Part shown: positions 10,193 through 18,456 of the stretch, in pieces
Position numbering within the stretch: the first letter of the stretch is position 1
Layout: the number at the start of each line of letters is the position of its first letter
Assembly (NCBI GenBank): GCA_018402385.1
Contig: JAGYJA010000007.1
Location: 620,001-684,000, forward strand
Length of the DNA: 64,000 bases
Direction of reading: 5' to 3'
Origin: Flavobacteriaceae bacterium
GTDB taxonomy: Bacteria; Bacteroidota; Bacteroidia; Flavobacteriales; Flavobacteriaceae
Made by a program: the position numbers and the translations under genes
The notes under the pieces: generated by a model
Told to the model about the DNA's origin: nothing
The model's input: the letters and a program-made list of their open reading frames with translations, nothing else
Databases searched by the model: none

Positions 10193-13036
10193 ATGAAAAA
10201 AAACACATTAACTTTTCTGTTCTGCATTTTTGTGGTGAGTCTTTTACACGCACAAGAAGCAACAGTAAAAGGTAGAGTGATTGAAACCAATTCAGGGGAA
10301 CCCATTCCAAATGTTCAATTAAGTATTGAGGAAAGTATCTACAGCACTACATCAAATGCAAATGGTATTTTTACAATCACTGATTCAAACTTACCGTTGG
10401 GGGAACAAATCCTTTTAGTTGAAAAATCAGGTTACAACACTTTAAGATTTCCAATTACTATTCAGAGTGGGGGCACAGTCAACCTTGATCCCGTTTTAAT
10501 GGAAATTGATTTTACTGAGGCACAATCTCAAATTGGAGTCATATCTCTTGCAGATGATGAACTCGATCAAGATGATGGCACATCAACAAATGTTTCGGGG
10601 CTTTTACAAGCGTCAAATGATGTTTTTCTTAATGCCGCTGCCTTTGATTTTAGTGCAACATTTTTTAGACCAAGAGGGCTTGACAATGCCAATGGAAAAG
10701 TGCTTATCAACGGTATTGAAATGAATAAACAATTTGACGGAAGACCTCAATGGGGTAACTGGGGCGGTTTAAATGACGCTCAAAGAAACCGAGATTTTTC
10801 AATGGGGCTTTCTGCAAATGATTATGCATTTGGTGACCTTGCCGGAACCACAAACATTGTGATGAGAGCATCGCAATACCGCCAGGGAGGTCAAGTTTCT
10901 CATGCCTTTGCAAATAGATCTTACCAGGGTAGAGCGATGGGCTCCTACAACTCTGGCGTGTCTGCAAATGGTTGGGCTTATTCTGTGCTCATTTCAAGAC
11001 GTTATGGAAATGAAGGTTTTATCGAGGGCACCCTTTATGATGCAAATTCTTTCTTTGCTTCGGTTGAAAAAATAATCAACCCTAACCATAGCTTAAACTT
11101 TTCTGCTTTCTATACACCAAATAGAAGAGGTCGCTCAACAGCGATTACTCAGGAAGTTTTTGATATAAAAGGAAATCAATACAATCCGTTCTGGGGAAAA
11201 CTAGACGGTGATATAAGAAATGCCCGAACAAGAGAAATTGAAGAGCCGGTATTTATGTTAAATCACTATTGGACAATCTCTGAAAAAACCAGACTCAACA
11301 CAAATGTGGGTTATCAGTTTGGTAAAATAGGTAATTCAAGAATTGACAATAATGGAACAACTCTAGTTTCAATTAACGGAGAGGAAACCTTTATTGGGGG
11401 TGCCAGAAATCCAGATCCAAATTACTATCAAAGAATGCCCAGCTACTTCTTGAGGTTTGAAGATCCCACTCCAAATGATTATCAAAATGCCTACCTCGCT
11501 GAGCAGGAATTTAGAAACAATGGTCAATTTAACTGGGAAAACCTATACCTAGCTAACCAAATTGCTAAAAATGAAGGTAGAAATGCAGTTTATGCACTAC
11601 AAGAGGACCGCATTGATGATACTCAAATTTCAGCAAACACCATTTTAAATACTATTCTTACAAGCAACATAACCCTCAATGCCGGATTAAACTTTAGATC
11701 TTTAAAAAGTGAAAACTTTGCAAGCATCAAAGATTTACTTGGTGGCACCGGTTTTTTGGATATAGACTCTTTTGCTGAAGATACAATTGATGTGGAAGCA
11801 GGAGATATTGCCCAAAGTGATTTAAGAAATAGAAACCGCATTGTTCAAGAAGGAGACCGTTATAAATACAATTATGAAATGGATGCAACTGTCACTAGTG
11901 GTTTTGCGCAAGCCCAATTCAAATACAGAGCAATTGATTTTTATTTGGCCGCTCAGGCTTCACAAACCTCTTATCAAAGGAATGGACTATTTGAAAATGG
12001 ATATTTTCCAGGTGCGCGTTCTTTTGGAAAAAGTGAAAAGCTTGACTTCACAGATTTTGGCGCAAAAGGTGGGCTTACTTACAAAGTAACAGGACGTCAT
12101 TTAATTGACTTCAATACTGCTTACATGACTAAAGCACCCGGCATAAGAAATTCTTTTTCAAATGCACGACAAAACAACGATGTTGTAATTGGCGTTGACA
12201 GTGAAAAAATTCAATCTGCAGACTTGAGCTATATTTACCGCTCACCCATCATCAAAGCAAGAATTACCGGTTTTTATACAGGCTTTGAAGATGCAACAGA
12301 AATTGGCTTTTTCTTCACACAATCTATTCAAGGTCAAGGAGTGGATAATGACGCCGCTTTTGTGCAAGAAATTACAACAGGAATTGAAAAAAGACATCTG
12401 GGTGGTGAACTTGGTATTGAAGCACAGGTCACACCCACAATCAAATTAAAAGCTGCCGGTTCTTTTGGTCAATACATCTACAACAACAATCCAAACATCT
12501 ATTACACTAGTGCAGATTTTGAGAATCCAATCACTTTTGGTGATGGAACTACAAAGCTTAAAAACCTTCATATTTCTGGTGGGCCGGAAAGAGCTTATCA
12601 ATTAGGTTTTGAATACAGAGATCCTGATTTTTGGTGGGTAGGTGCAACAGCAAATTATTTCTCAAATGGATATATAAATGTTAGCAAATTGAGAAGAACA
12701 GATGCATTTACCACAGACACAGACGGCTTGCCCTTCAATGACTTTGACGAAAATATTGGAAGAGGACTTTTACAACAAGAACAATTTGACGATTATGTTC
12801 TTGTCAACCTCGTTGGCGGAAAGTCCTGGAGAATTAACAACTATTTTGTAGGTTTCTTTGCAACTATAAACAATGTTTTCAATCAAGAATTCAAAACCGG
12901 TGGTTTTGAGGACTCCAGAAATTCAGATTATAGAAAGCTTGTTGAAGAGTCAAACAGAGACACTCCGGTTTTTGGTTCAAGATACTTTTTCGGAAACGGA
13001 ACCACTTATTACATAAACGCATATTTTAGATTTTAA
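10193..13036 (+). CDS. TonB-dependent receptor, linked to nuclease and DUF5689-like lipoprotein
   Basis: A 947-residue outer-membrane receptor. Residues 1-20 are a signal peptide (ending LHAQ), 22-105 a carboxypeptidase-regulatory-like domain (VKGRVIETNSGEPIPNVQ), then a divergent plug region (FRPRGLDNANGKVLINGIEM) and a long beta-barrel ending INAYFRF. The plug lacks the most typical TonB-plug wording, but the arrangement and the terminal Phe are diagnostic. The next gene, 26 bases downstream, encodes a surface-type lipoprotein that may act as its binding partner, in the way SusD proteins do for SusC. The divergent secreted nuclease hints that the ligand is a nucleic acid product; this is not shown by the sequence itself. 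Confidence 0.88.
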   Translation: MKKNTLTFLFCIFVVSLLHAQEATVKGRVIETNSGEPIPNVQLSIEESIYSTTSNANGIFTITDSNLPLGEQILLVEKSGYNTLRFPITIQSGGTVNLDPVLMEIDFTEAQSQIGVISLADDELDQDDGTSTNVSGLLQASNDVFLNAAAFDFSATFFRPRGLDNANGKVLINGIEMNKQFDGRPQWGNWGGLNDAQRNRDFSMGLSANDYAFGDLAGTTNIVMRASQYRQGGQVSHAFANRSYQGRAMGSYNSGVSANGWAYSVLISRRYGNEGFIEGTLYDANSFFASVEKIINPNHSLNFSAFYTPNRRGRSTAITQEVFDIKGNQYNPFWGKLDGDIRNARTREIEEPVFMLNHYWTISEKTRLNTNVGYQFGKIGNSRIDNNGTTLVSINGEETFIGGARNPDPNYYQRMPSYFLRFEDPTPNDYQNAYLAEQEFRNNGQFNWENLYLANQIAKNEGRNAVYALQEDRIDDTQISANTILNTILTSNITLNAGLNFRSLKSENFASIKDLLGGTGFLDIDSFAEDTIDVEAGDIAQSDLRNRNRIVQEGDRYKYNYEMDATVTSGFAQAQFKYRAIDFYLAAQASQTSYQRNGLFENGYFPGARSFGKSEKLDFTDFGAKGGLTYKVTGRHLIDFNTAYMTKAPGIRNSFSNARQNNDVVIGVDSEKIQSADLSYIYRSPIIKARITGFYTGFEDATEIGFFFTQSIQGQGVDNDAAFVQEITTGIEKRHLGGELGIEAQVTPTIKLKAAGSFGQYIYNNNPNIYYTSADFENPITFGDGTTKLKNLHISGGPERAYQLGFEYRDPDFWWVGATANYFSNGYINVSKLRRTDAFTTDTDGLPFNDFDENIGRGLLQQEQFDDYVLVNLVGGKSWRINNYFVGFFATINNVFNQEFKTGGFEDSRNSDYRKLVEESNRDTPVFGSRYFFGNGTTYYINAYFRF

Positions 13037-13062
13037 TAAAAAACCTTATAAATAAATTACAG

Positions 13063-14445
13063 ATGAAAACGAATCAATTTAAAAAAATAATAATGGTACT
13101 ACTTGCTTTTGCAGTAGTTACCTCTTGTGTTAAAGATGATGACTTTGACATTCCAAACTTAAACATTGAAGAGCCTAACATAAATGCATCAGATATCATA
13201 GAAATTGGTGCAGTAGCAGGTGAATTAGCTCAATCTGATGAAGACCAGTTTACTTATAGTGAAAGTGGAAAATTTATGGTGGGCTATCTGGTATCCAGTG
13301 ATGAAGGGGGTAATTTTTTCAAGCAAATGATTCTTCAAGACAAACCAGAAAACCCAACTGTAGGAATCAAAGTTCTCATTGATGTTAGCCCTCTTTTTGT
13401 TTCTTATGAAGTAGGAAGAAAAGTTTTTGTCAAACTTGATGGTTTAACTGTGGGGACCTCAAATGGAGTTTTAGCACTTGGCGTAAGAGGTCCATTAAGA
13501 CCGGAAAGAATCCCATTTCCAAAAAGAGAAGAGCATATCATCCGCTCAACAGAAGTGGCTACAATTGTTCCCAAACCATTGACCATAGAACAATTTTCAA
13601 CTTCAAACACAAATTTAATGATTAGATTGTCAGACATGCAATTTAACAGAAATGAGTTGGATAAAACATTTGCTGCTGAACCAGGAGATGAGTTTGATGG
13701 CGAACGAATCATTGAAAGTTGTGCCAATGAAGCTTCTGTGATATTAAGTACTAGTACTTTTGCTGGCTTTAAGGGAGTTACTGTGCCTGCAGGAAGAGGA
13801 ACTATTGATGCTATTTTAACTCGCGATTTCTTTGATGAATTTTATACTATCTATTTGAATGACCCAACAACGCTTAACTTTGATAGCCCAGAAAGATGTG
13901 ACCCAGACCTTATTGGTTGTGAAGGTCCTTTTGGCGGTCCAGACACCTTGTTTACAGAAGATTATGAATCAATATCAAATATAAGTGAGTTGACCGGATG
14001 GATAAATGTAAACGTTAGCGGTGGAAACACAAGATTTGTTCTTGGTGAATTCAGTGGAAACCAGTATGCCCAAATCACTGGATTTAATACAGCGGAAAGT
14101 GATATTCAAGCTTGGTTTGTAACACCAGAATTGGACTTTGACACTTTTACAATGCACCAACTTGATTTAGATATTGAAGCTGCTTTTGACAATGGTAAAA
14201 TTCTTTCTGTATTGATTACAAATAATTTTACCGGGGATGTGACCACCACAGACTGGCAAGAGCTTGATGTAGATGTGCCAACAGGACCTTCAAGTGGTTT
14301 TGGAGGTTTCCAGAGCGTTGGCCCTATAAATTTATCTTGTTTTGAAGGCAATGTAAGAATTGCATTTAAGTATGAAGGATCAGATCCATCTGCTACAACA
14401 AGATATCACTTAGATAATATCAGAATTACAGGGGTGCAAAACTAA
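13063..14445 (+). CDS. DUF5689-like / choice-of-anchor lipoprotein
   Basis: A 460-residue lipoprotein with lipobox near residue 22 (VVTSC) followed by VKDDDF, the Lys/acidic pattern associated with surface export of Bacteroidota lipoproteins. Residues about 40-270 resemble the DUF5689 domain, an OB-fold-like module (FMVGYLVSSDEGGNFFKQMILQ, then VFVKLDGLTVGTSNGVLALG). Residues about 300-460 form a beta-sandwich of the choice-of-anchor type, ending TRYHLDNIRITG. It is in an operon with the upstream TonB-dependent receptor. Such lipoproteins probably bind the ligand at the cell surface. The OB-like fold and the nearby nuclease would suit a nucleic acid ligand. Domain names are from memory of the families and not from a search. 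Confidence 0.75.
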   Translation: MKTNQFKKIIMVLLAFAVVTSCVKDDDFDIPNLNIEEPNINASDIIEIGAVAGELAQSDEDQFTYSESGKFMVGYLVSSDEGGNFFKQMILQDKPENPTVGIKVLIDVSPLFVSYEVGRKVFVKLDGLTVGTSNGVLALGVRGPLRPERIPFPKREEHIIRSTEVATIVPKPLTIEQFSTSNTNLMIRLSDMQFNRNELDKTFAAEPGDEFDGERIIESCANEASVILSTSTFAGFKGVTVPAGRGTIDAILTRDFFDEFYTIYLNDPTTLNFDSPERCDPDLIGCEGPFGGPDTLFTEDYESISNISELTGWINVNVSGGNTRFVLGEFSGNQYAQITGFNTAESDIQAWFVTPELDFDTFTMHQLDLDIEAAFDNGKILSVLITNNFTGDVTTTDWQELDVDVPTGPSSGFGGFQSVGPINLSCFEGNVRIAFKYEGSDPSATTRYHLDNIRITGVQN

Positions 14446-14466
14446 ACCTCCGTTTTTTTAATTAAA

Positions 14467-14501
14467 TAAAAAAGCTTTCAGTTTTCTGAAAGCTTTTTTT
14501 T
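14467..14501. terminator. Bidirectional terminator
   Basis: AAAAAAGCTTTCAG, loop TTTT, CTGAAAGCTTTTTT. A perfect 14-bp stem between convergent genes. Confidence 0.9.
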
Positions 14502-14510
14502 GATTGATAA

Positions 14511-14528
14511 TTTTCGCTTTAAGCGGAA
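14511..14528. repeat. Palindromic repeat CGCTTTAAGCGGAA, copy 1
   Basis: The sequence CGCTTTAAGCGGAA recurs at 62438-62454, where it is the longer near-perfect palindrome TTCCGCTTTAAGCGGAA. This copy is one C short on the left arm. Its role is unknown. Confidence 0.45.
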
Positions 14529-14558
14529 TACTATTCTTACTTTATAATGTTTTTATAA

Positions 14559-15560
14559 TTAATTCCCTTTAATCCTCACCCACAAATCACCTAATAATTC
14601 TTGAGCATCATCCCTATTCTTTTCCGTTTCTTCTGCATAGATAATTTCATTTTTTTCAGTTAAATGATAACTAAAGGTGAACTCAGGGTTTACCGGATCA
14701 TTATTTAATAAACCAAAACGCAAATCGTTAAAAAATAAATGGCCCTCTTTTTCAGTTATTGTAAACCAGCCTTCTGCAATTTTTATAAGTCGCTGCATAT
14801 TTGGTCTATCTTTCCATTCACCCAAAAGATGATGGTTTTTTGAAAAAGAATGAAATGTAATGGGCTGACTGTCAAAAAAAGAATAATCACCAATTAAAAA
14901 AGCTTCCTCCGTTTCTACATTGGCCACCCAAAAGATAGAGGTAAGAGGCCCGGGTTTGTTCTGAATTTGTTTGTAATCAATGTTCTGTTCCTCAAGAGCA
15001 TTGGTGAATTTCATATAAGTAACTCCCTTTAAAACTAGTGTTAAGACTAAATAACTACTGCTAATGATTAGGCCTAAACGATTGTATTTCTTTCGCTTTG
15101 GTGATGTGCGCTTTTGAAACATCGTTAAAATAAGAAAGAATAAAAAAGGCAGCGTATAAAGTGGATCAATCACAAAAATATTTTTAAACGCCACACGGTA
15201 TTCAAATGGCCAAAAGAATTGTGTTCCCCAGGTCGTAAACCCGTCAAGTATGGGATGGGTAATCAATGCCCAGAAAAACAACCAACTCCAGTTTTTCCAA
15301 TGTAACCCCGATTTTTTTTCAATTTTGGAAACCAACCAACCAAAAATAGGCGCAAATAAAATTGAAAAGAAAATAGAGTGTGTAAACCCACGATGAATTT
15401 CAATAGCAGTAATAGTATCTGTAAAATAATTTGCTACAATATCCAAATCCGGTATCGTTCCAGCTATGGCTCCATAAAGCATTGCTTTGTTACCCACTTT
15501 TTTCCCTAAAACCGCTTCTCCAACAGCAGCTCCTAAAACAATTTGAGTTAATGAATCCAT
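14559..15560 (-). CDS. YdjM/DUF457-type membrane metal-dependent hydrolase
   Basis: A 333-residue inner-membrane protein of the DUF457 (YdjM, LexA-binding inner membrane) family. It opens with MDSLTQIVLGAAVGEAVLG and shows the family's His/Asp motifs: TIPDLDIVANYF, EIHRGFTHSIFFS and THPILDGFTTWGTQFFWPF, which are the likely metal ligands. About five transmembrane helices occupy the N-terminal two thirds, followed by a soluble C-terminal domain (about residues 200-333). The reaction is not established for the family. It is convergent with the lipoprotein gene across a terminator. Upstream lies an AGT-phased tandem repeat. Confidence 0.8.
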   Translation of the reverse strand: MDSLTQIVLGAAVGEAVLGKKVGNKAMLYGAIAGTIPDLDIVANYFTDTITAIEIHRGFTHSIFFSILFAPIFGWLVSKIEKKSGLHWKNWSWLFFWALITHPILDGFTTWGTQFFWPFEYRVAFKNIFVIDPLYTLPFLFFLILTMFQKRTSPKRKKYNRLGLIISSSYLVLTLVLKGVTYMKFTNALEEQNIDYKQIQNKPGPLTSIFWVANVETEEAFLIGDYSFFDSQPITFHSFSKNHHLLGEWKDRPNMQRLIKIAEGWFTITEKEGHLFFNDLRFGLLNNDPVNPEFTFSYHLTEKNEIIYAEETEKNRDDAQELLGDLWVRIKGN

Positions 15561-15566
15561 ATGATT

Positions 15567-15602
15567 AGTTTGTGAGTTTGCGAGTCTTTGAGTTCGTGAG
15601 TT
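15567..15602. repeat. 8-bp degenerate tandem repeat phased on AGT
   Basis: Four and a half units of 8 bp: AGTTTGTG, AGTTTGCG, AGTCTTTG, AGTTCGTG, AGTT. It fills the gap between the YdjM-like gene and the aldo/keto reductase gene. Similar AGT-phased repeats occur at about 17764-17801, 52650-52680, 53083-53120 and 63807-63845. Confidence 0.75.
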
Positions 15603-15632
15603 AAAATATTCAACTCATCTTGAACAGCTTCT

Positions 15633-16667
15633 TTAAGGTGCCGGATTTGGGATTTCTTCGTGTATTCTATTAATTTCATTTAAAATTTCTTTAGACAGCA
15701 CCACCTCTTTGCTTGCAATGTTTTCTTTTAATTGAGCTACTGTTGTTGCTCCTAAAATTGTACTTGTCACAAAAGCTTGTTGTCTTACAAATGCCAGGGC
15801 CAAATGGGTCAATGAGAGTCCGTTTTGTTTTGCTAGCTCATTGTATTTTCTAGCAGCTTCAAAACTGTTGGTTTTGTGATACCGGTTGTAATTTGGAAAT
15901 AAAGTCACTCGTGCATTTTGTGGTGTTTCATCCAGGTATTTCCCGGTGAGTTGACCAAAGCCTAATGGAGAATAAGCTAAATAACCCGTGTTTTCACGTA
16001 ACAAAACTTCAGTCATCCCTATTTCGTCTTTACGATTGAGTAAATTGAAGGGGTTTTGAAGGGTGGCGATTTTGCGTTTTCCATTTCGGGCTTCTTCCAC
16101 AAAGCGCATCACTCCAAAAGGACTCTCGTTGGAAACACCAATGTGTCTTATTTTACCTTCTTTGACAAAATGCTCGAGGTTGTCAAGGACTTCTGCAATG
16201 TTATCCTGCCAGTTTTCATACTCCTTGTGGTTGTAGTTGCGTTGCCCAAAATAATTGGTATTTCTCTCGGGCCAATGGAGTTGATATAAATCGAGGTAGT
16301 CTGTTTGCAAACGTTTGAGGCTTTTGGTAATAGCATCATTGAGTGAGGCTTTTGAAAAGTCAAGAGGTGTGCGAATGTGATCAAAATTACGACTGGGACC
16401 GGCAATTTTTGAAGCCAGAATCACATTACTTCTCTTTCCGGAGTTAGCAAACCAGTTCCCAAGGAAGGTCTCTGTACTGCCTTGCGTCTCTTTTCTTCCG
16501 GGAATGGAATACATCTCTGCTGTGTCAATAAAATTAATGCCATTGTCTAATGCAAAGTCCAGTTGCTGAAAGGCTTCTTCTTGGGTATTTTGTTCTCCCC
16601 AAGTCATAGTGCCAAGGCAGAGTTCGCTTACTTTTAAATTGGTATTTGGTATGGTAGTATAATTCAT
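15633..16667 (-). CDS. Aldo/keto reductase (Tas-like)
   Basis: NADP(H)-dependent oxidoreductase of 344 residues with a TIM-barrel fold. The catalytic tetrad is visible: Asp and Tyr in FIDTAEMYSIP, Lys in ILASKIAG and His in YQLHWPER. The GQRNYNHKEYENW loop and the overall length match the Tas/YajO group, whose physiological substrates are poorly known. The final NAD(P)-binding strand TSTILGATTVAQLKENI is intact. It is the gene downstream of the OmpA lipoprotein but is separated from it by a palindrome that resembles a terminator on this strand, so it may have its own promoter. Confidence 0.9.
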   Translation of the reverse strand: MNYTTIPNTNLKVSELCLGTMTWGEQNTQEEAFQQLDFALDNGINFIDTAEMYSIPGRKETQGSTETFLGNWFANSGKRSNVILASKIAGPSRNFDHIRTPLDFSKASLNDAITKSLKRLQTDYLDLYQLHWPERNTNYFGQRNYNHKEYENWQDNIAEVLDNLEHFVKEGKIRHIGVSNESPFGVMRFVEEARNGKRKIATLQNPFNLLNRKDEIGMTEVLLRENTGYLAYSPLGFGQLTGKYLDETPQNARVTLFPNYNRYHKTNSFEAARKYNELAKQNGLSLTHLALAFVRQQAFVTSTILGATTVAQLKENIASKEVVLSKEILNEINRIHEEIPNPAP

Positions 16668-16674
16668 AGTAAAA

Positions 16675-16702
16675 AGCCCCTCCTTTGGAGGGGTTGGGGA
16701 GG
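16675..16702 (-). terminator. GC-rich palindromic repeat acting as minus-strand terminator
   Basis: On the minus strand it reads CCCCTCC AAA GGAGGGG CTTTTT, a 7-bp GC-rich hairpin followed by a T run, immediately after the OmpA-like stop. The added CCTCCCCAA context is one I recall as a common dispersed repeat in Bacteroidota genomes, so it may be both a repeat element and a terminator. Confidence 0.65.
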
Positions 16703-16703
16703 A

Positions 16704-17654
16704 TTAAATTTCATTCAGCAACTTACTGATTTCGTCAAGTTTTGGAGTGAGAATCACTTCAATTCTTCGGTTTTTGGCACGACCGTCAGTGGTGGTGTTG
16801 GGCGCTATGGGTGCGAATTCCCCTCTACCCGCGGCAGTGAGATTGTCTTTAGGAATTCGTGGGTTTTCAGTTAAAATGGAAACTATCGATGTGGCTCTTT
16901 TTGTTGATAAATCCCAGTTGTCTTTAAGTGGACCACTTCCGCCGTAAGGCACATTGTCTGTATGTCCTTCTATCAAAACAGCAATATCAGGGTTTTGTGC
17001 CAACACATTTCCCAATTGAACAACTGCCTGGCGACCGTTGCTGTTTACTGCCCAGCTTCCACTTTCAAAAAGGAGTTTATTTTCCATCGAAACATATACT
17101 TTGCCGTCGCGCATCTCCACCGTAAGCCCTTTGCCTTCAAAGTTTGTGAGCGCTGCTGAAATGGCATCTCTCAAATTGTTCATCTGTGATTCTTTTGCAG
17201 CTATGATTCCTTCCAGTTCATCCACTCTTTTTGAACGGGCGGCAAGATCTCTTTGCAATTGCTCCAATCTCGCTTGCTCCTTTGCCAAAGCCTTTTCCTT
17301 TTCATCCAATTGGGCAAGAAGGTCGCGGTTTAATGCCAGGTTTGAGGTTAAATTCTCTGAACTATTAGCTTCCAAAGCATCATAAGAATCTTGCAAGCGT
17401 TTCAATTGATTTTGAGTAGCTGCAAAATCAAGGGCGAGCTGGTCACGTTCTGCCTGTAAACGCTCAAAATCCCTTCTCAGGTTTTGAAGTGTGTATTGAT
17501 CAGTGTTTCCGGATCGGTTATCAAGTTGGGCCATTAGAGCGGAGTTCTCGGCTTTTAGGGCATCATAATCTGCTTTCAAATCTTCAAAAACTTTTGATGA
17601 CACACAAGAAGAAAACGTAAGTGTGATCATTGCTAATGCAAATAAGTATTTCAT
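16704..17654 (-). CDS. OmpA-family lipoprotein with coiled coil
   Basis: A 316-residue outer-membrane lipoprotein that tethers the envelope to peptidoglycan. The lipobox Cys is at about residue 17 (TFSSC). Residues about 25-165 are rich in heptads (KADYDALKAENSALMAQL, EKALAKEQARLEQLQRDL), a coiled coil. Residues about 175-310 are an OmpA/MotB domain with LIEGHTDNVPYGG, NWDLSTKRATSIVSIL and the peptidoglycan-binding GRAKNRRIEVIL. It is transcribed from the region around 17.7 kb and followed by a palindromic terminator. The assignment is firm; the exact partner in the envelope is not known. Confidence 0.92.
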   Translation of the reverse strand: MKYLFALAMITLTFSSCVSSKVFEDLKADYDALKAENSALMAQLDNRSGNTDQYTLQNLRRDFERLQAERDQLALDFAATQNQLKRLQDSYDALEANSSENLTSNLALNRDLLAQLDEKEKALAKEQARLEQLQRDLAARSKRVDELEGIIAAKESQMNNLRDAISAALTNFEGKGLTVEMRDGKVYVSMENKLLFESGSWAVNSNGRQAVVQLGNVLAQNPDIAVLIEGHTDNVPYGGSGPLKDNWDLSTKRATSIVSILTENPRIPKDNLTAAGRGEFAPIAPNTTTDGRAKNRRIEVILTPKLDEISKLLNEI

Positions 17655-17698
17655 TTTATTAATAATTTAATTGTTATTTAAAAATTGCAAAGTCAAAA

Positions 17699-17726
17699 AC
17701 GGTTTCGACTTCACTCAACCTCCGGG
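17699..17726. repeat. REP-like element with GGTTTCGACTTCACTCAACC
   Basis: GGTTTCGACTTCACTCAACC with flanking CCGG-type ends (CGG before, TCCGG after). It closely resembles a dispersed intergenic repeat (often GGTTTCGACTTCGCTCAACC) that I recall from many Bacteroidota genomes. It can form an imperfect hairpin through GGTT and AACC. It lies between the OmpA-like gene and the SanA-like gene. Confidence 0.5.
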
Positions 17727-17763
17727 GTTAAATGTACTAGTACCAAGCAAAAAAAACCAAAAC

Positions 17764-17801
17764 TCTCCTTCTAACTTTTAACTTCTACCCTCTAACTTCT
17801 A
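17764..17801. repeat. Degenerate AAGTTAGA-type tandem repeat
   Basis: On the minus strand the sequence reads roughly AGTTAGAGGGTAGA, AGTTAAA, AGTTAGA, AGG, that is 7-bp units phased on AGTTA. It abuts the stop codon of the SanA-like gene. Confidence 0.6.
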
Positions 17802-18455
17802 CAATCCTATTTCAATTTCTTCACCCAAGAATTTAGGTTGTTTGCTAAAAAGCAAATCTGAAAACATTTTTACACGGGCAAGATACTCCCTGAATTTTAC
17901 TTTTATACCACTACGCAAATTAACATCATTTGCATTAAAGCCAATCGCTTTCAAGCCTCTTTTTTCGGCAAGGTAAATGGCTCTTTCATTGTGAAACTTT
18001 TGCGAAATCACAGTAATACTTTCCTGTCCAAAAACGGCTTTAGCCCTTACCATAGAGTCCAGTGTTCTGAAACCGGCATAATCCAGAAATATTTTTTCTT
18101 CCGGAATGCCCATTTTCACAAGGTCATTTTTGAAGGTTTGCGGTTCGTTGTAACTGCGATGCCTGTTATCACCACTCACCAGTACAAATTCAATTTTTCC
18201 TGAATGAAACAATTCCGCAGTAGCATTAATTCTATACTGATAGTATAAATTGATATTCCCATTTTTAAGGTATTTTGAAGTTCCTAAAACCACTCCCACC
18301 TTACTTTGGGGTATTTTATCTATATCTGTAAATAGCTTGTCTTTTGCAAAACCCGTAATTACAGTATCTGAAATTAAAATTAAAGCCACATTCACAAGGG
18401 TCAAAACCCCTGAAATATAGAATGCCTTTTTGATTTTACCCCTTAACTTCATCAA
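17799..18455 (-). CDS. SanA/DUF218-family membrane-anchored protein
   Basis: A 218-residue protein with one N-terminal transmembrane helix (about residues 11-30) and a DUF218-type alpha/beta domain. Family motifs: VGVVLGTSKYLKNG (the first conserved loop), YRINATAELFHSGKI, FVLVSGDNRHRSYNEP and ITVISQKFHNERAIYLAEKRGL. The SanA branch has been linked to envelope barrier function and vancomycin exclusion in enterobacteria. Biochemical activity is unproven. It starts one base after the xth stop codon, so the two genes are very probably co-transcribed. Confidence 0.85.
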   Translation of the reverse strand: MMKLRGKIKKAFYISGVLTLVNVALILISDTVITGFAKDKLFTDIDKIPQSKVGVVLGTSKYLKNGNINLYYQYRINATAELFHSGKIEFVLVSGDNRHRSYNEPQTFKNDLVKMGIPEEKIFLDYAGFRTLDSMVRAKAVFGQESITVISQKFHNERAIYLAEKRGLKAIGFNANDVNLRSGIKVKFREYLARVKMFSDLLFSKQPKFLGEEIEIGL

Positions 18456-18456
18456 A

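Noticed and set aside
15561..15632. AGT-phased repeat as a CRISPR fragment
   Set aside because: Units are 8 bp without spacers.
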